DNA from: Chromera velia
Taxonomy: Eukaryota; Sar; Chromeraceae
Length of the DNA stretch: 13,996 bases
Direction of reading: 5' to 3'
Assembly (NCBI GenBank): GCA_018398765.1
Contig: JAHBMJ010002072.1
Location: forward strand, 10,001-23,996
Positions 1-8,690 of the stretch are shown one piece after another. The position numbers and the translations under genes are program-made. Positions within the stretch are counted from its first letter, which is position 1; every line of letters starts with the position of its first letter. Under the pieces are notes generated by a model that saw nothing but the letters and a program-made list of their open reading frames with translations, ran no database searches and was not told where the DNA came from.

Positions 1-440
1 TAAAGTTTGGGGTTCCATTACTATATAACAGTGGCAAAAAGAAGGAGGAGACGGCGAGGGGCTTTGTCACCGCGATTGTAGTGAATTTCGGGGTCGCGGA
101 CCGGAGCATGCATCGAAAAGCGTACATGCATGACGCAGAATATGCATCCGGGCCATGCGCATGCATTCTATCCGACAGGGCTACTGCCGTGGGGCCAGAG
201 CACGATGAGGCCTCAAAAAAGGCAAAAAATGCCGTTTTTCTGATCAGACAAGCACCACAGTAGAAAACCAACTTGACAGAAGATGCAGAAAGATGGAATC
301 CCTTGTTGTCAAAGTGTTTCGTTGGTCCAGTCTAACTTGTTGACAACGCGTTTTTTGAGTTCCCGCGCCCTTTCCAAGACTTGACTTTTTGAGGGGTTAC
401 AAACTGAGCCATTTGTTCTCCCCGTCTTCATTTGACGAAA
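1..440 (+). promoter_or_regulatory. upstream region of the multi-exon gene
   Basis: No convincing coding exon is visible here. A 60-codon open frame at 81-263 has no protein-like features. The stretch ends at an ATG (441) in a favourable context (A at -3, G at +4), so it probably contains the promoter and 5' leader. It carries the ATGCAT cluster listed separately. It also has two TTGTTG-centred motifs, TTGTTGTCAA near 303 and TTGTTGACAA near 338, which contain TTGACAAC in opposite orientations. No TATA box can be assigned with confidence. Confidence 0.4.
106..166. promoter_or_regulatory. cluster of four ATGCAT sites (GCATGCAT twice)
   Basis: ATGCAT occurs at 108-113, 126-131, 142-147 and 161-166, spaced 18, 16 and 19 bases apart. 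The first and last lie inside GCATGCAT. In apicomplexans, ApiAP2 transcription factors bind TGCATGC-type sequences in promoters. The cluster sits 275-335 bases before the ATG, so a regulatory role is plausible but inferred. Each site is palindromic, so strand is undefined. Confidence 0.4.
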
Positions 441-1133
441 ATGGATGGTCTAGCGGGATTGGGGAGCTTGGAGCACGATTTTGAGGCTTTTCTGGAAGAC
501 TTTTATCTGAAAACGTCACCCAATCTGATCAAATGTGGACAGAAGATTCAAGAGCTCCTCGTCAGTCTTCATGCAGTAGAAGATGAAGCTTCCTTCACTT
601 CTTTTTATGACATGCTGGGGAAAGGAGTGAGGTTTGCCGTTCCTAAAGTTGCTTGCTGTCAAGAAATTGTGCTGCAGCAGCTACAGATCTATTTTAACTC
701 GATCCAGCGGGACCTAGCCTCTGGGATTTGTGGGTCCAATCGCAATCCCGCGGTGACAGTCCTCGATTTGAGAATGAAATTCTCCTCCTTTGAAGAAGGA
801 AAAATCATCAATCTGGCAAAGGAGGTGGACTTCCAGAACTTTTTGACCAACCTGGTTCCTCAGTGTGCACTGGAAAAGGTCGGTGCATCGGTCGTTGTGA
901 TGGCAAGCGACTTCAACCATGTATATTTATGGCTAACACTGATGGTCACGGCAGCGGGGTTTGTGGCCCACGAGCTGTCTTTACCCGTCAGCGAGACTGG
1001 GCTCCCAATTTCGCTGTCCAAGTGGATTCTAAGGATTTCTACCACTGTTTCTGGAACTGGGGCGCCCGGAGAAGCACTCAGAATTGGTCAGTCATACCCT
1101 CTCACGAAGGGTCTCCCCCCCCCTCCTCCAGAG
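441..1133 (+). CDS. exon 1 of the unknown gene, with an internal frameshift
   Basis: The start is the ATG at 441 (MDGLAGLGSLEHDF), with AAAATGG context. An in-frame TTG at 432 is less likely. The frame stays open with ordinary protein composition to about 925 (ending near VVVMASDFNH). It then turns into hydrophobic and proline-run sequence that stops at 1137-1139. From about 930 another frame looks more protein-like (MANTDGHGSGVCG, then RDWAPNFAVQVDSKDF and FWNWGARR). Only that frame leaves the one-base overhang that exon 2 needs. One extra T in the TTT run at 929-931 would join the two frames, so a one-base deletion or a homopolymer undercall is the simplest reading. The donor is GTATGAG at 1134, which lies inside a hairpin. 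No family was recognised. Confidence 0.6.
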
Positions 1134-1216
1134 GTATGAGATTGGTGAATCTCGTACCCCTGGAGNNNNNNNNNNNNNNNNNNNNNNNNNNNGGGGAGAC
1201 CCTTTGTGAGGGGTAC
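1126..1216. repeat. nested hairpins around the exon 1 donor and an assembly gap
   Basis: 1126-1143 and 1148-1165 are 18-base inverted repeats with two mismatches and a GGTG loop. Outside them, TACCCTCTCACGAAGGGTC (from 1095) is nearly the reverse complement of the sequence at 1193-1215, just past a 27-N gap (1166-1192). The exon 1 donor GT (1134) lies in the inner stem. The gap probably marks a structure that sequencing or assembly could not cross. The whole may be a small inverted-repeat element that supplied the donor, but this is inferred. Confidence 0.55.
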
Positions 1217-1419
1217 CGAAAGGTTCAAAAAAACGCTTTCTGGGGTGCTCAGTGGCACAGTGCAGTTTCAATCTCTCTCAGCATTGTTTGCTTTTTACAT
1301 TTTTTGTCACTTTCCCTGCCGCTTTCATGCTGACAACAGATTTGTCTCATTTGTTTCCTCTCCCCTGAATATTTTGTCTCCGTTTCTCTGCCTCTCCTCT
1401 TCTCTTCCGATCGTTGCAG
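1134..1419 (+). other. intron 1 (contains a 27-N gap)
   Basis: It begins GTATGAG and ends TCGTTGCAG after a long pyrimidine-rich tract (about 1265-1412). It carries one base of a split codon: G from exon 1 plus TG from exon 2 gives GTG. True length is uncertain because of the Ns at 1166-1192. Confidence 0.6.
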
Positions 1420-1517
1420 TGGGCAAAACCCAGGCAGAGTTGGAGTGCGTAGGCTCTATCATCAAGCAGATTGAGGTATTTGAGCGGATCAGAGACCAGA
1501 AGATCGGGGAGGAAGCG
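1420..1517 (+). CDS. exon 2 of the unknown gene
   Basis: This is a 98-base exon between a TTGCAG acceptor and a GTGAGT donor. It reads V-GKTQAELECVGSIIKQIEV and ends KIGEEA. Its sequence is mostly charged and probably helical. It ends in phase 0 and joins exon 3 (DCLSLDVQAKAV) without a break. GKT here is not part of a Walker A motif, because the upstream glycines are absent. Confidence rests on the two strong splice sites and matching phases. Confidence 0.65.
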
Positions 1518-1697
1518 GTGAGTTAGTATGCATTCATACCAGATGAACTGACAGTAACTGTGTCTCCACTCTTCTGCTTCAGCCAGTCGCTTTCTTGTGG
1601 TGTTTTGTCTGATCTCATCTGTCAACAATCACTGCCGAACATCAGATTCTCTTAATTTCCGTTCGTTCAATAATTCCCGCTATTTTTTTCACTGCAG

Positions 1698-2284
1698 GAT
1701 TGTCTCTCGTTGGACGTTCAAGCAAAAGCAGTCGGAGAGGTCCTCTGTCTGGCTACCAAAAAAGACTTTGAGTCACAGGGACGGTCGTACGTGACAACTG
1801 CTTCCAACTATCTCAGTCTGAGGCAGAAGTTTTCTCAGGCTTCCCTTGAACTGGGTGACAGGGCCTACTGGAAAGCAGTGTTGGAGCGGGGGGGGGATGA
1901 GACAGACAGAAAGCTTCGACTGTCGCTCAACAGGGGTTTTCCGCTCATTATAGAGTCTATGTTGAACAGCAGTGCGATGGACTTCATCCACCTCATCCGG
2001 AAGAAGACCCCTCGGACTGTGACAGACGAGTGGAAGGTAGGGGAAAACATCACCCCTGAAGAGCAAGAGGCGGTGTTGGGTTTGTTTGCAGATGAAATCC
2101 ATCGAGCCATGCAGGCGCGAAAGGCTGTCCCTTCCATAAAAGGTATGCTTGCCGCCAAGCTGTTCGTGTTCCACGCAAGAGGGGCCTTTTTGCAGATTGT
2201 GGGTCTCAACTACGCTATTGAGCCCGGAGCTGGGCTTGTTGACAAGGAACTTGCGCTCTTCAACAAAGGAGAGCACGACAAGCG
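1698..2284 (+). CDS. exon 3 of the unknown gene
   Basis: This 587-base exon has no stop. It lies between CACTGCAG (intron 2, 1518-1697) and GTGAGT (intron 3, 2285-2491). It encodes about 195 residues of globular, mixed-composition sequence, including RSYVTTASNYLSLRQKF, FPLIIESMLNSSAMDFIHLI, ENITPEEQEAVLGLFADEIH and MLAAKLFVFHARGAF. Predicted character is mostly helical. I see no transmembrane span and no known catalytic motif. It leaves two bases (CG) that complete an Arg codon with the T of exon 4. This is the best-supported exon of the gene, although the family is unknown. Confidence 0.75.
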
Positions 2285-2491
2285 GTGAGTCAGTGGGCGT
2301 CAGTAGGTCACAGCAAGAGGACCGCAAGGGACGTCGAGAATAGACATCGGTCTTCATTTTTTTCTGTTTGGAATGCTTCCATTCTTTTCTCCCTGTTTTT
2401 ACCTCTGTTTTTTCTCTCATCGTTATCTCTGGGGAACTAAAGCTGCCCTTTTTCTCTGACTTATTTTTGTGACCTATCTATTTGCTTGCAG

Positions 2492-2919
2492 TGTCAGCAA
2501 GATCATGAAGAAGGCGGTGTCAAGTGCGATCACTTCTCAGACAGACTGGAAAGCTGAGTTGCAAGCCTGCCTTCAGAAAGAGGGGCACTTCGCACAGACT
2601 CTGGCTTCAGTCAGGAAGGAGAGAGGTCGACAGGCGGAGATTGAGCATCAGCGAAAGGAGCAGGCAGACAAGGATGAAGAGGCGAGAGTCGCGCAAGAAA
2701 TACAAGAAGCCCAAGCACAGTCAGTTCTGTAGGAGGGAGCCCCAGACCCGATCGACGTAGATGCCCCTCGTGAGGGCAATGGAGAGGGAGAGGGAGAGAG
2801 CTCACCCCCTGATAAAGGCCCTCAGCTGAGCGAGCTCCTGAAGTGGCAGGCATCCTACGAGCAAGTGGCGTCTGCTCACCTCAAAGCCGTGGAGTCCGCT
2901 GTGAGTGAATTCATTCAAG
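2492..2919 (+). CDS. exon 4 of the unknown gene, with an in-frame TAG
   Basis: The acceptor is TTGCTTGCAG at 2482-2491. The frame opens VSKIMKKAVSSAITSQTDW and passes into a strongly charged stretch (KERGRQAEIEHQRKEQADKD) likely to form a coiled coil. It reaches TAG at 2730-2732. The same frame then stays open for 62 more codons with protein-like sequence (EGAPDPIDVDAPREGNGEGE, then LSELLKWQASYEQVASAHLK). A GTGAGT at 2901 looks like a donor but would put exon 5 out of frame. The donor at 2920 (CAAG/GTCGGT) keeps the phase, giving SEFIQ-GENTG. If TAG is a true stop, the product ends near residue 539. Confidence 0.6.
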
Positions 2920-3100
2920 GTCGGTCTGTATGATACTGACTTAGAGTCCATCTAAATCCTTAGTGACGTAGTGAATCTCAGATCTTTTGCTTACAAGTGC
3001 AAATCCACTTTCCTGTTCTGTCTTCCGTTCTCAAACTGAGTCAAACTAAATCGCTCGGTGACAACGCTTTTTTTTTTCTTTCAAAATTGTGTTCTTACAG

Positions 3101-3316
3101 GCGAAAATACAGGCTCGGCGGCCCCGGCCCAAGCAAGTGCAGGGGAGAGAAAAGACGCTCTGTATGATCACAGGATCGAGCCCGTAGGGATCACACACGA
3201 CTGGAACGCTTTCGAGTTTTTTGGGGGGGGGGTGATTGCTGTAGCGGCGAACGGTGGGAAGAATGATGCACAACAGGCCCAGATCTGGAAGACGGCCAAC
3301 GCGGCTGGAAAGGCCA
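3101..3316 (+). CDS. exon 5, 5' half, interrupted by the transposon-like element
   Basis: It follows the acceptor GTTCTTACAG (3091-3100) and reads GENTGSAAPAQASAGERK, then ITHDWNAFEFFGGGVIAVAA and QIWKTANAAGKA. At 3317 the host sequence gives way to the element's terminal repeat. Unspliced reading runs on 15 codons into the element (ending LLPSSRT) to a TAG at 3361-3363. The original frame resumes at 9754, where GCC-ATG-AAT-GTG continues the exon. The break at 3313-3316 is GCCA, also found at 9750-9753. Function is unknown. Confidence 0.65.
3313..3316. repeat. left target-site duplication GCCA
   Basis: GCCA directly precedes the left terminal repeat and recurs directly after the right one (9750-9753). 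Keeping one copy rebuilds an open host exon, the strongest support that this is a real insertion scar. Four bases is short, so the inference depends on the terminal repeats as well. Confidence 0.6.
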
Positions 3317-3361
3317 AGGCTTGTGCCTTCATAAATGGACTTTTGCCCTCAAGTCGGACCT
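3317..3361 (+). repeat. left terminal inverted repeat (45 bp)
   Basis: It starts AGGCTTGTGCCTTC and ends CAAGTCGGACCT. It matches the reverse complement of 9705-9749 at 42 of 45 positions; the differences are at repeat positions 15, 21 and 39. Similarity stops sharply after position 45. The outermost bases hold a small dyad (AGGC-TTGT-GCCT). Confidence 0.75.
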
Positions 3362-3445
3362 AGATATATATGATACTAGATACAATTCTTTGATAGAATA
3401 GAAAACACTCAATTCAAGTCATTTTGGAAGTAAATTTTAATCTAG

Positions 3446-5428
3446 TTGTAGGTAACATAGCTTGGTATGCATCGTAAATTCATATATTGAAATGAAGTTC
3501 TGATTACAACTTCTGAACCAACGATAACCAGGTCTTAAATGTTTTTTCCCCAACGATATAACATTATATAGATATTTTGTTGTTAAAATTTAAAAAATCG
3601 GAATAATCATTCATTTTTTAAAAAATTAATCTCATATATACTTAATTCGCTAATTAACTTGTTGATACTGTTTAGCACTAGATTGTAACTCTGGATCACA
3701 CAGTCGAGTCTGAGTCAACGAACAGCTAGATGAAAAACTAGATGAAAAATTATAAATTTAATTATGAATAAAAAATTATGCAAAATTTAAAATGCCACAA
3801 AAGAAGATATTGGAACAGTTTAATCAATCATGCAGTAAATTAATTATATCAATCAATATGTCGACCTAGATGTAGACCTATCTGTAGATATAAACGACGG
3901 TGAAAACAAAATGAAGGATCATAAGCTAAATTACAAAGTCACTAAGTGTCTTGACAACCTTAACTTAGAAGCATACAAAGAGACTCATATTAGAGAAGCC
4001 TAATTAACAGATTGACTTACAACGTTGCTCCTGCATCACTTCAATGTGCTGTTTAAACATGTGAGCATATTAAAAGCATTCCCAGGCGCCGTTGTTATCT
4101 TGATCTTACTTATTAAGGCTGTTCCTCCGATAAGCAGCAAAAAAATTAAGGAAGAACGAGAAGGGCAATCAAACATGGCTGCATGGTGACGGGAAAGAAA
4201 CAAAAATCGGCAAACAGAACAAAGAAAGAAATGGGGAAAAAAGAGAATGACGAAGAGAAAAAGAGCAGGGTACAAGCAAAAGAAAGGAGCGAATCAAAGA
4301 AAGGGTTGGGGGGGTTCCACTGGATGGGGAGACGGAATCTGATGGATGGATGAATGAAAGAATGGAAAGAAAGAAAGATAGATTAACAAGATGAAAAAGA
4401 GAAGAGAGGGGCTTTCTGATACACACGGAGAGCCTAAGACAGAAAAAGATAGAAACAGAAAAGAGACGAAAGAGGCAAAGCAGGGACCTTTAGCATACAA
4501 AGCTGACGAGACAGAGGAGAGAAAGAAAAAAGACGGAGACGGCCGGAGAGTGAAAAGGGGGAAATGACTAAAAAGGGGGAAATGGTTTTTTTAAGAGCAA
4601 AGAGGGAAACGATCAGAGAGTGAGAGAAAGGAAAAAGGTGGAGAGTCGGATCAAAAGAAGGGTACGAAGGAAGGGTAAAAAAGGGAGTGATCCAGGGAGA
4701 CAGACAGGCAGGGAGTAAGGCAGAGAGGGAGGTAGAAAGGCAGTAAGACTGAGCAAGAGAGTAAGGAAGGAAGGAATGAAAAAATGAATAAAGGAAGCTG
4801 AAGGAGGGAAAGAGGAAGAAAGGAAGGAAGGGTGGCAGGGAGGATTCCGAAGGGAAGAAGGCGGAAAAAGGGTGGAAGGGCAGACAGAAGGAAGGTTAGA
4901 AGGAAGGAAGGACGGAAGGAAGAAAGGAGAAGGGAAAGAAGGAAAGAAGGAGGGAAAGAAGGAAGGAAGGAATTAAGGCAAGAAGGAAGGAGAAAAGAGC
5001 GCAAGGGAGCGAGAAAGGAAGGGAGAGAGTAAGGGAGGGATGGGGCAAGAGAGGAAGGGTGATCCAGAAATGGTGGAAGGGTTGGAGGGCGTGGAAGGCT
5101 GGTGGAAGGAAGAGAGAGAGGAAGGTCCGGAGAAAGGTAGGAAGAAAGGAAGGAAGAAAAGCGAAGGAGACTGCCCAGGAGTCACATGGCAGCAAGCTCA
5201 CGGGTGATGAAACAGAGACTCTCCCGGCCTGCAGGCAATAAAACAGTGTATACGATAAACACAGGATTAGCAAAAGTCCATACTAACATACCAATTCACC
5301 CGCTTCTGCCTCCTTGGCTTACCCGGCCTTTTTACGTCTTGCCAAAGACGTTTCCTGTCAGAAATGATCCAGGGCGGCCACACTTCTGGTGCTGGACAAT
5401 ATTCCTTTGCTGTTCGTACGGCCAAATT
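3446..5428 (+). repeat. left 2-kb inverted arm of the element
   Basis: It runs from TTGTAGGTAACATAGC to GGCCAAATT and is the reverse complement of 6624-8690. Over 3901-4148 I count four substitutions in 248 bases, so the arms are closely related but not identical; other parts differ by small indels. The outer part (to about 4150) is AT-rich and non-coding. The middle (about 4190-5165) is almost all purine. The inner 260 bases are mixed sequence. Minus-strand frames here, such as one at 4169-4426, are Ser/Leu/Pro/Phe-rich readings of the pyrimidine strand and are not taken as genes. Confidence 0.8.
4190..5165 (+). repeat. polypurine tract of the left arm
   Basis: The plus strand is dominated by A and G, with GGAA, AGGA and GAAGG repeats thickest at 4800-5000. 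The right arm carries the mirrored pyrimidine strand (about 6915-7935). Such tracts can form triplex (H-DNA) structures. Nothing suggests they are translated. Confidence 0.7.
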
Positions 5429-6623
5429 GCAACTGTCAACGTAGAGGGGATTCGGTATGCAGGAGCCTCCATGCAGGACGTTTGGGGGACAGCATGGGAC
5501 AGCCAGCTGGGCTACCTCAGGGTGGTTCAGTCTGCATGAGAAGAACGGGCCCCCCAAACGCAACCAACTGAAGAGATGGCACACATTCAAAGAAGCTAAG
5601 AAAAACTCAACTCATAGGTATTCAAACAAGCCCATTTTTGATGCTGGAGGTGGCTTGTACGTCAAGAAAAGAGGAAGCAGACTCTTTGGCAGATGCTCCC
5701 GACTATGGCTGAAAACTTCAGTGAAAAGCCGATTTTCAGCTCCAAGTAAAGCCGAATAGTTGAGGCTGGTCCCGGTCCTGCAGGCCAGGCGTTGCGGGCC
5801 GGGCGTACCGTACTTGCTATCCCGGCCCATGTCTATGCGCGTCCCCAACCGGCTCCATCCATGCTGTACGCACGAACCTTCAGTCTTTTAACCATCTTTC
5901 AACCTGCTCTCCATCTGTCTGCCTTCCAGAACGGTCCAACAGCGCATTGCTGGTCCTTTTTCGACTTCACTGTGCTTATCACTCGACTAGCAGTATTCCC
6001 AGAAACCCTTTTCTTACCGCTTGAAGTGTTTCGTTCAGTTCCTGTAGCTGTGCAACGCTGTGCAACTCCATCCCTGGGGTGGGCATATTATTGCCACGAT
6101 TGGTCCAATCTCGGCAATAATCTTGAGGTTTGCGGAAACTGAAAGAACAGCTACAGGGCCTTGCACATGGACTACTGGGGGTGCCAGAAGCTCTTCGTTC
6201 GCCGCTCAAAGTGTTTCCTTCGGTTTCCGAAGCTGTGCTACTTCATCCCTGGCATTGGGAAATTATTATCAGGATTAGGCCAATCTCGACAATAATCTTG
6301 AGGTTTGCAGAAACTGAAGGAACGGCTGCAGGGCCTTGCACATGGACTACTGGGGGTGCCAGAAGCTCTTCGTTCGCCGTTTGCAGTGTTTCCTTCGGTT
6401 TCTGTACCTAAGGGACAATTCTTGAGGTCTGTCTGGTCGCTTAACTTATTGTCAGACTTCGTCCGATCTGTGACAATAATTTTTGGGGAGGTCCGGCTCC
6501 TCTGTGTTTTTGCTGTTCTTCTCTACTTGTTTGAGTGTTTTGCAGCCAGTTTTCTATGGTGGGGGTAGCGGGTCAATAATGACGTCCTGAATTATTGTCA
6601 AAGTTTGGCCGATCTCTGACAAT
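5429..6623. other. loop between the two inverted arms
   Basis: This is about 1.2 kb of single-copy to short-repeat sequence with no match in the arms. Open frames of 60-116 codons exist but look random and shift frame within the tandem repeat. The loop contains a tandem repeat (about 6008-6405), four 35-bp palindromes (6087-6626) and a small dyad GCTGAAAA (5708-5715) / TTTTCAGC (5733-5740). No transposase was seen. Confidence 0.6.
6008..6405 (+). repeat. tandem repeat, unit 175-185 bp, just over two copies
   Basis: Copy 1 runs from GTGTTTCG at 6026, copy 2 from GTGTTTCC at 6211, and a partial third from 6386. Copy 1 is about 10 bases longer. The segment CTTGCACATGGACTACTGGG is shared at a spacing of 175. 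Each unit is itself a large dyad: a GTTTCCTTCGGTTTC-type stretch near its start is roughly the reverse complement of GAAACTGAAGGAAC near 6310, with a 35-bp palindrome in the middle. Confidence 0.7.
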
Positions 6624-6626
6624 AAT
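6087..6626. repeat. four copies of a 35-bp imperfect palindrome
   Basis: The copies lie at 6087-6121, 6262-6296, 6446-6480 and 6591-6626. The outer arms are ATTATTGCC / GGCAATAAT in the first and ATTATTGTCA / TGACAATAAT in the last. In the first copy the inner bases are also paired (GATTGG / CCAATC). The last copy straddles the junction of loop and right arm. They could be protein-binding sites or RNA stem-loops of the element, which is inferred. Confidence 0.65.
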
Positions 6627-8690
6627 TTGGCCGCACGAACAGCAAAGGAATATTGTCCAGCACCAGAAGTATGGCCGCCCTGGATCATTTCTGACAAGAA
6701 ACGTCCTCGGCAAGACGAAAAAAGGCCGGATAAGCCAAGGAGGCAGAAAAAGAACGGACTGGGTGAATTGGTATGTTGGTATGGACTTAAGTATGGACTT
6801 TTGCCAATCCTGTATTTATCGTGTACACTGCTTCGTTGCTTGCAGGCCGGGAGGGTCTCTGTTTTGTTACCTGTGAGCTTGCTGCCGTGTGCCTCCTGGG
6901 GAGTCTCCTTCGCTTTTCTTCCTTCCTTTCTTCCTATTTTCCTCCAGACCTTCCTCTCTCTCTTCCTTCTACCAGCCTTCCACGCCCTCTAACCCTTCCA
7001 CCATTTCTGGATCACCCTTCTTCTCTCGCCCCATCCCTCCCTTACTCTCTCCCTTCTTTCCTCGCTCCCTTGCGCTTTTTTCTCCTTCCTTCTTGCCTTA
7101 ATTCCTTCCTTCCTTCTTTTCTTCCTTCCTTCCTTCCTTCCTTCCTTCCTTCCTTCCCTCCTTCCCTTCTCCTTTCTTCCTTCCGTCCTTCCTTCCCTTC
7201 TCTTTTCTTCCTTCCGTCCTTCCTTCCTCCCAACCTTCCTTCTGTCTGCCCTTCCACCCTTTTTCCGCCTTCTTCCCTTCGGAATCCTCCCTGCCACCCT
7301 TCCTTCCTTTCTTCCTCTTTCCCTCCTTCAGCTTCCTTTATTCCTTTTTTCATTCCTTCCTTCCTTACTCTNTTGCTCAGTCTTACTGCCTTTCTACCTC
7401 CCTCTCTGCCTTACTCCCTGCCTGTCTGTCTTCCTGGATCACTCCCTTTTTTACCCTTCCTTCGTACCCTTCTTTTGATCCGACTCTCCACCTTTTTCCT
7501 TTCTCTCACTCTCTGATCGTTTCCCTCTTTGCTCTTAAAGAAACCATTTCCCCTTTTTTAGTCATTTCCCCCTTTTCACTCTCCGGCCGTCTCTGTCTTT
7601 TTTCTTTCTCTCCTCTGTCTCGTCAGCTTCGTATATTGAAGGTCCCTGCTTTGCCTCTTTCGTCTCTTTTCTGTTTCTATCTTTTTCTGTCTCAGGCTCT
7701 CCGTGTGTGTCAGAAGGCCCCTCTCTTCTCTTTTTCATCTTGTTAATCTATCTTTCTTTCTTTCCATTCTTTCATTCATCCATCCATCAGATTCCGTCTC
7801 CCCATCCAGTGGAACCCCCCCAACCCTTTCTTTGATTCGCTCCTTTCTTTTGCTTGTACCCTGCTCTTTTTCTCTTCGTCATTCTCTTTTTTCCCCATTT
7901 CTTTCTTTGTTCTGTTTGCTGATTTTTGTTTCTCTCCCGTCGCCATGCAGCCGTATTTGATTGCCCTTCTCGTTCTTTTTTTAATTTTTTTGCTGCTTAT
8001 CGGAGGAACAGCCTTAATAAGTAAGATCAAGATAACAACGGCGCCTGGGAATGCTTTCGATATGCTCACATGTTTAAACAGCACATTGAAGTGATGCAGG
8101 AGCAACGTTGTAAGTCAATCTGTTAATTGGGCCTCTCTAATATGAGTCTCTTTGTATGCTTCTAAGTTAAGGTTGTCAAGACACTTAGTGACTTTGTAAT
8201 TTAGCTTATGATCCTTCATTTTGTTTTCACCGTCGTTTATATCTACAGATAGGTCTACATCTAGGTCGATATATTGATTGATATAATTAATTTACTGCAT
8301 GATTGATTAAACTGTTCCAATATCTTCTTTTGTGGCATTTTAAATTTTGCATAATTTTTATTCATAATTAAATTCATAATTTTTCATCTAGTTTTTCATC
8401 TAGCTGTTCGTTGACTCAGACTCGACTGTGTGATCCAGAGTTACAAGCTAGTGCTAGACGGTATCAACAAGTTAACTAGCGAATTAAGTATATGAGATTA
8501 ATTAAAAAAAAAATAAATGATTACTATTCTGATTTTTTAGATACGATTTTTAATAACAAAACATCTATATAAAGTTATATCGTTGGGGAAAAAACATTTA
8601 AGACCTGGTTATCGTTGGTTCAGAAGTTGTAATCAGAATTTGATTTCAATATATGAATTTACCAGGCATACTAAGCTATGTTACCTACAA
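6624..8690 (-). repeat. right 2-kb inverted arm of the element
   Basis: It is the inverted copy of 3446-5428, from AATTTGGCC to TACCTACAA. It is about 85 bases longer, mainly from expanded TTCC repeats around 7100-7200 and a short duplication of TATGGACTTAAG-type sequence at 6779-6802. It contains one undetermined base (7372), which reads C in the left-arm copy. Long Ser/Leu/Phe frames at 6821-7516 and 7703-7960 come from the pyrimidine tract and are not genes. Confidence 0.8.
6915..7935 (+). repeat. polypyrimidine tract of the right arm
   Basis: The plus strand is nearly all C and T, with TTCC repeats densest at 7090-7240. It is the inverted counterpart of the purine tract in the left arm. 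TTCC copy number differs between arms, as expected for slippage after the arms were formed. Confidence 0.7.

Noticed and set aside
920-954. A 37-base intron GTATAT...GGCAG explaining the frame change
   Set aside because: It is far shorter than the other introns and does not give the frame needed downstream.
1428-1433. GKT in exon 2 as a P-loop
   Set aside because: The preceding GxxxxG of a Walker A motif is absent.
2626-2732. A small intron removing the TAG in exon 4
   Set aside because: The GTCGAC...TGTAG pair would leave the wrong phase and hit a stop soon after.
2901-2906. GTGAGT as the donor of exon 4
   Set aside because: It is a good consensus, but joining there puts exon 5 in a frame that stops within 30 codons. 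The donor at 2920 keeps the long frame.
4036-5273. Overlapping minus- and plus-strand frames, rich in Ser/Leu/Pro/Phe or Lys/Arg/Glu/Gly
   Set aside because: They are translations of polypurine/polypyrimidine tracts, open in several frames at once, and mirrored in the other arm.
6821-7516. 231-codon frame with leucine- and serine-rich, membrane-like sequence
   Set aside because: It is the same pyrimidine tract read as protein. It crosses an undetermined base and is made of TTCC repeats.
3446-8690. The inverted arms as an assembly artefact
   Set aside because: The arms differ by substitutions and indels, and independent terminal repeats with a target duplication lie outside them. Long reads would settle it.
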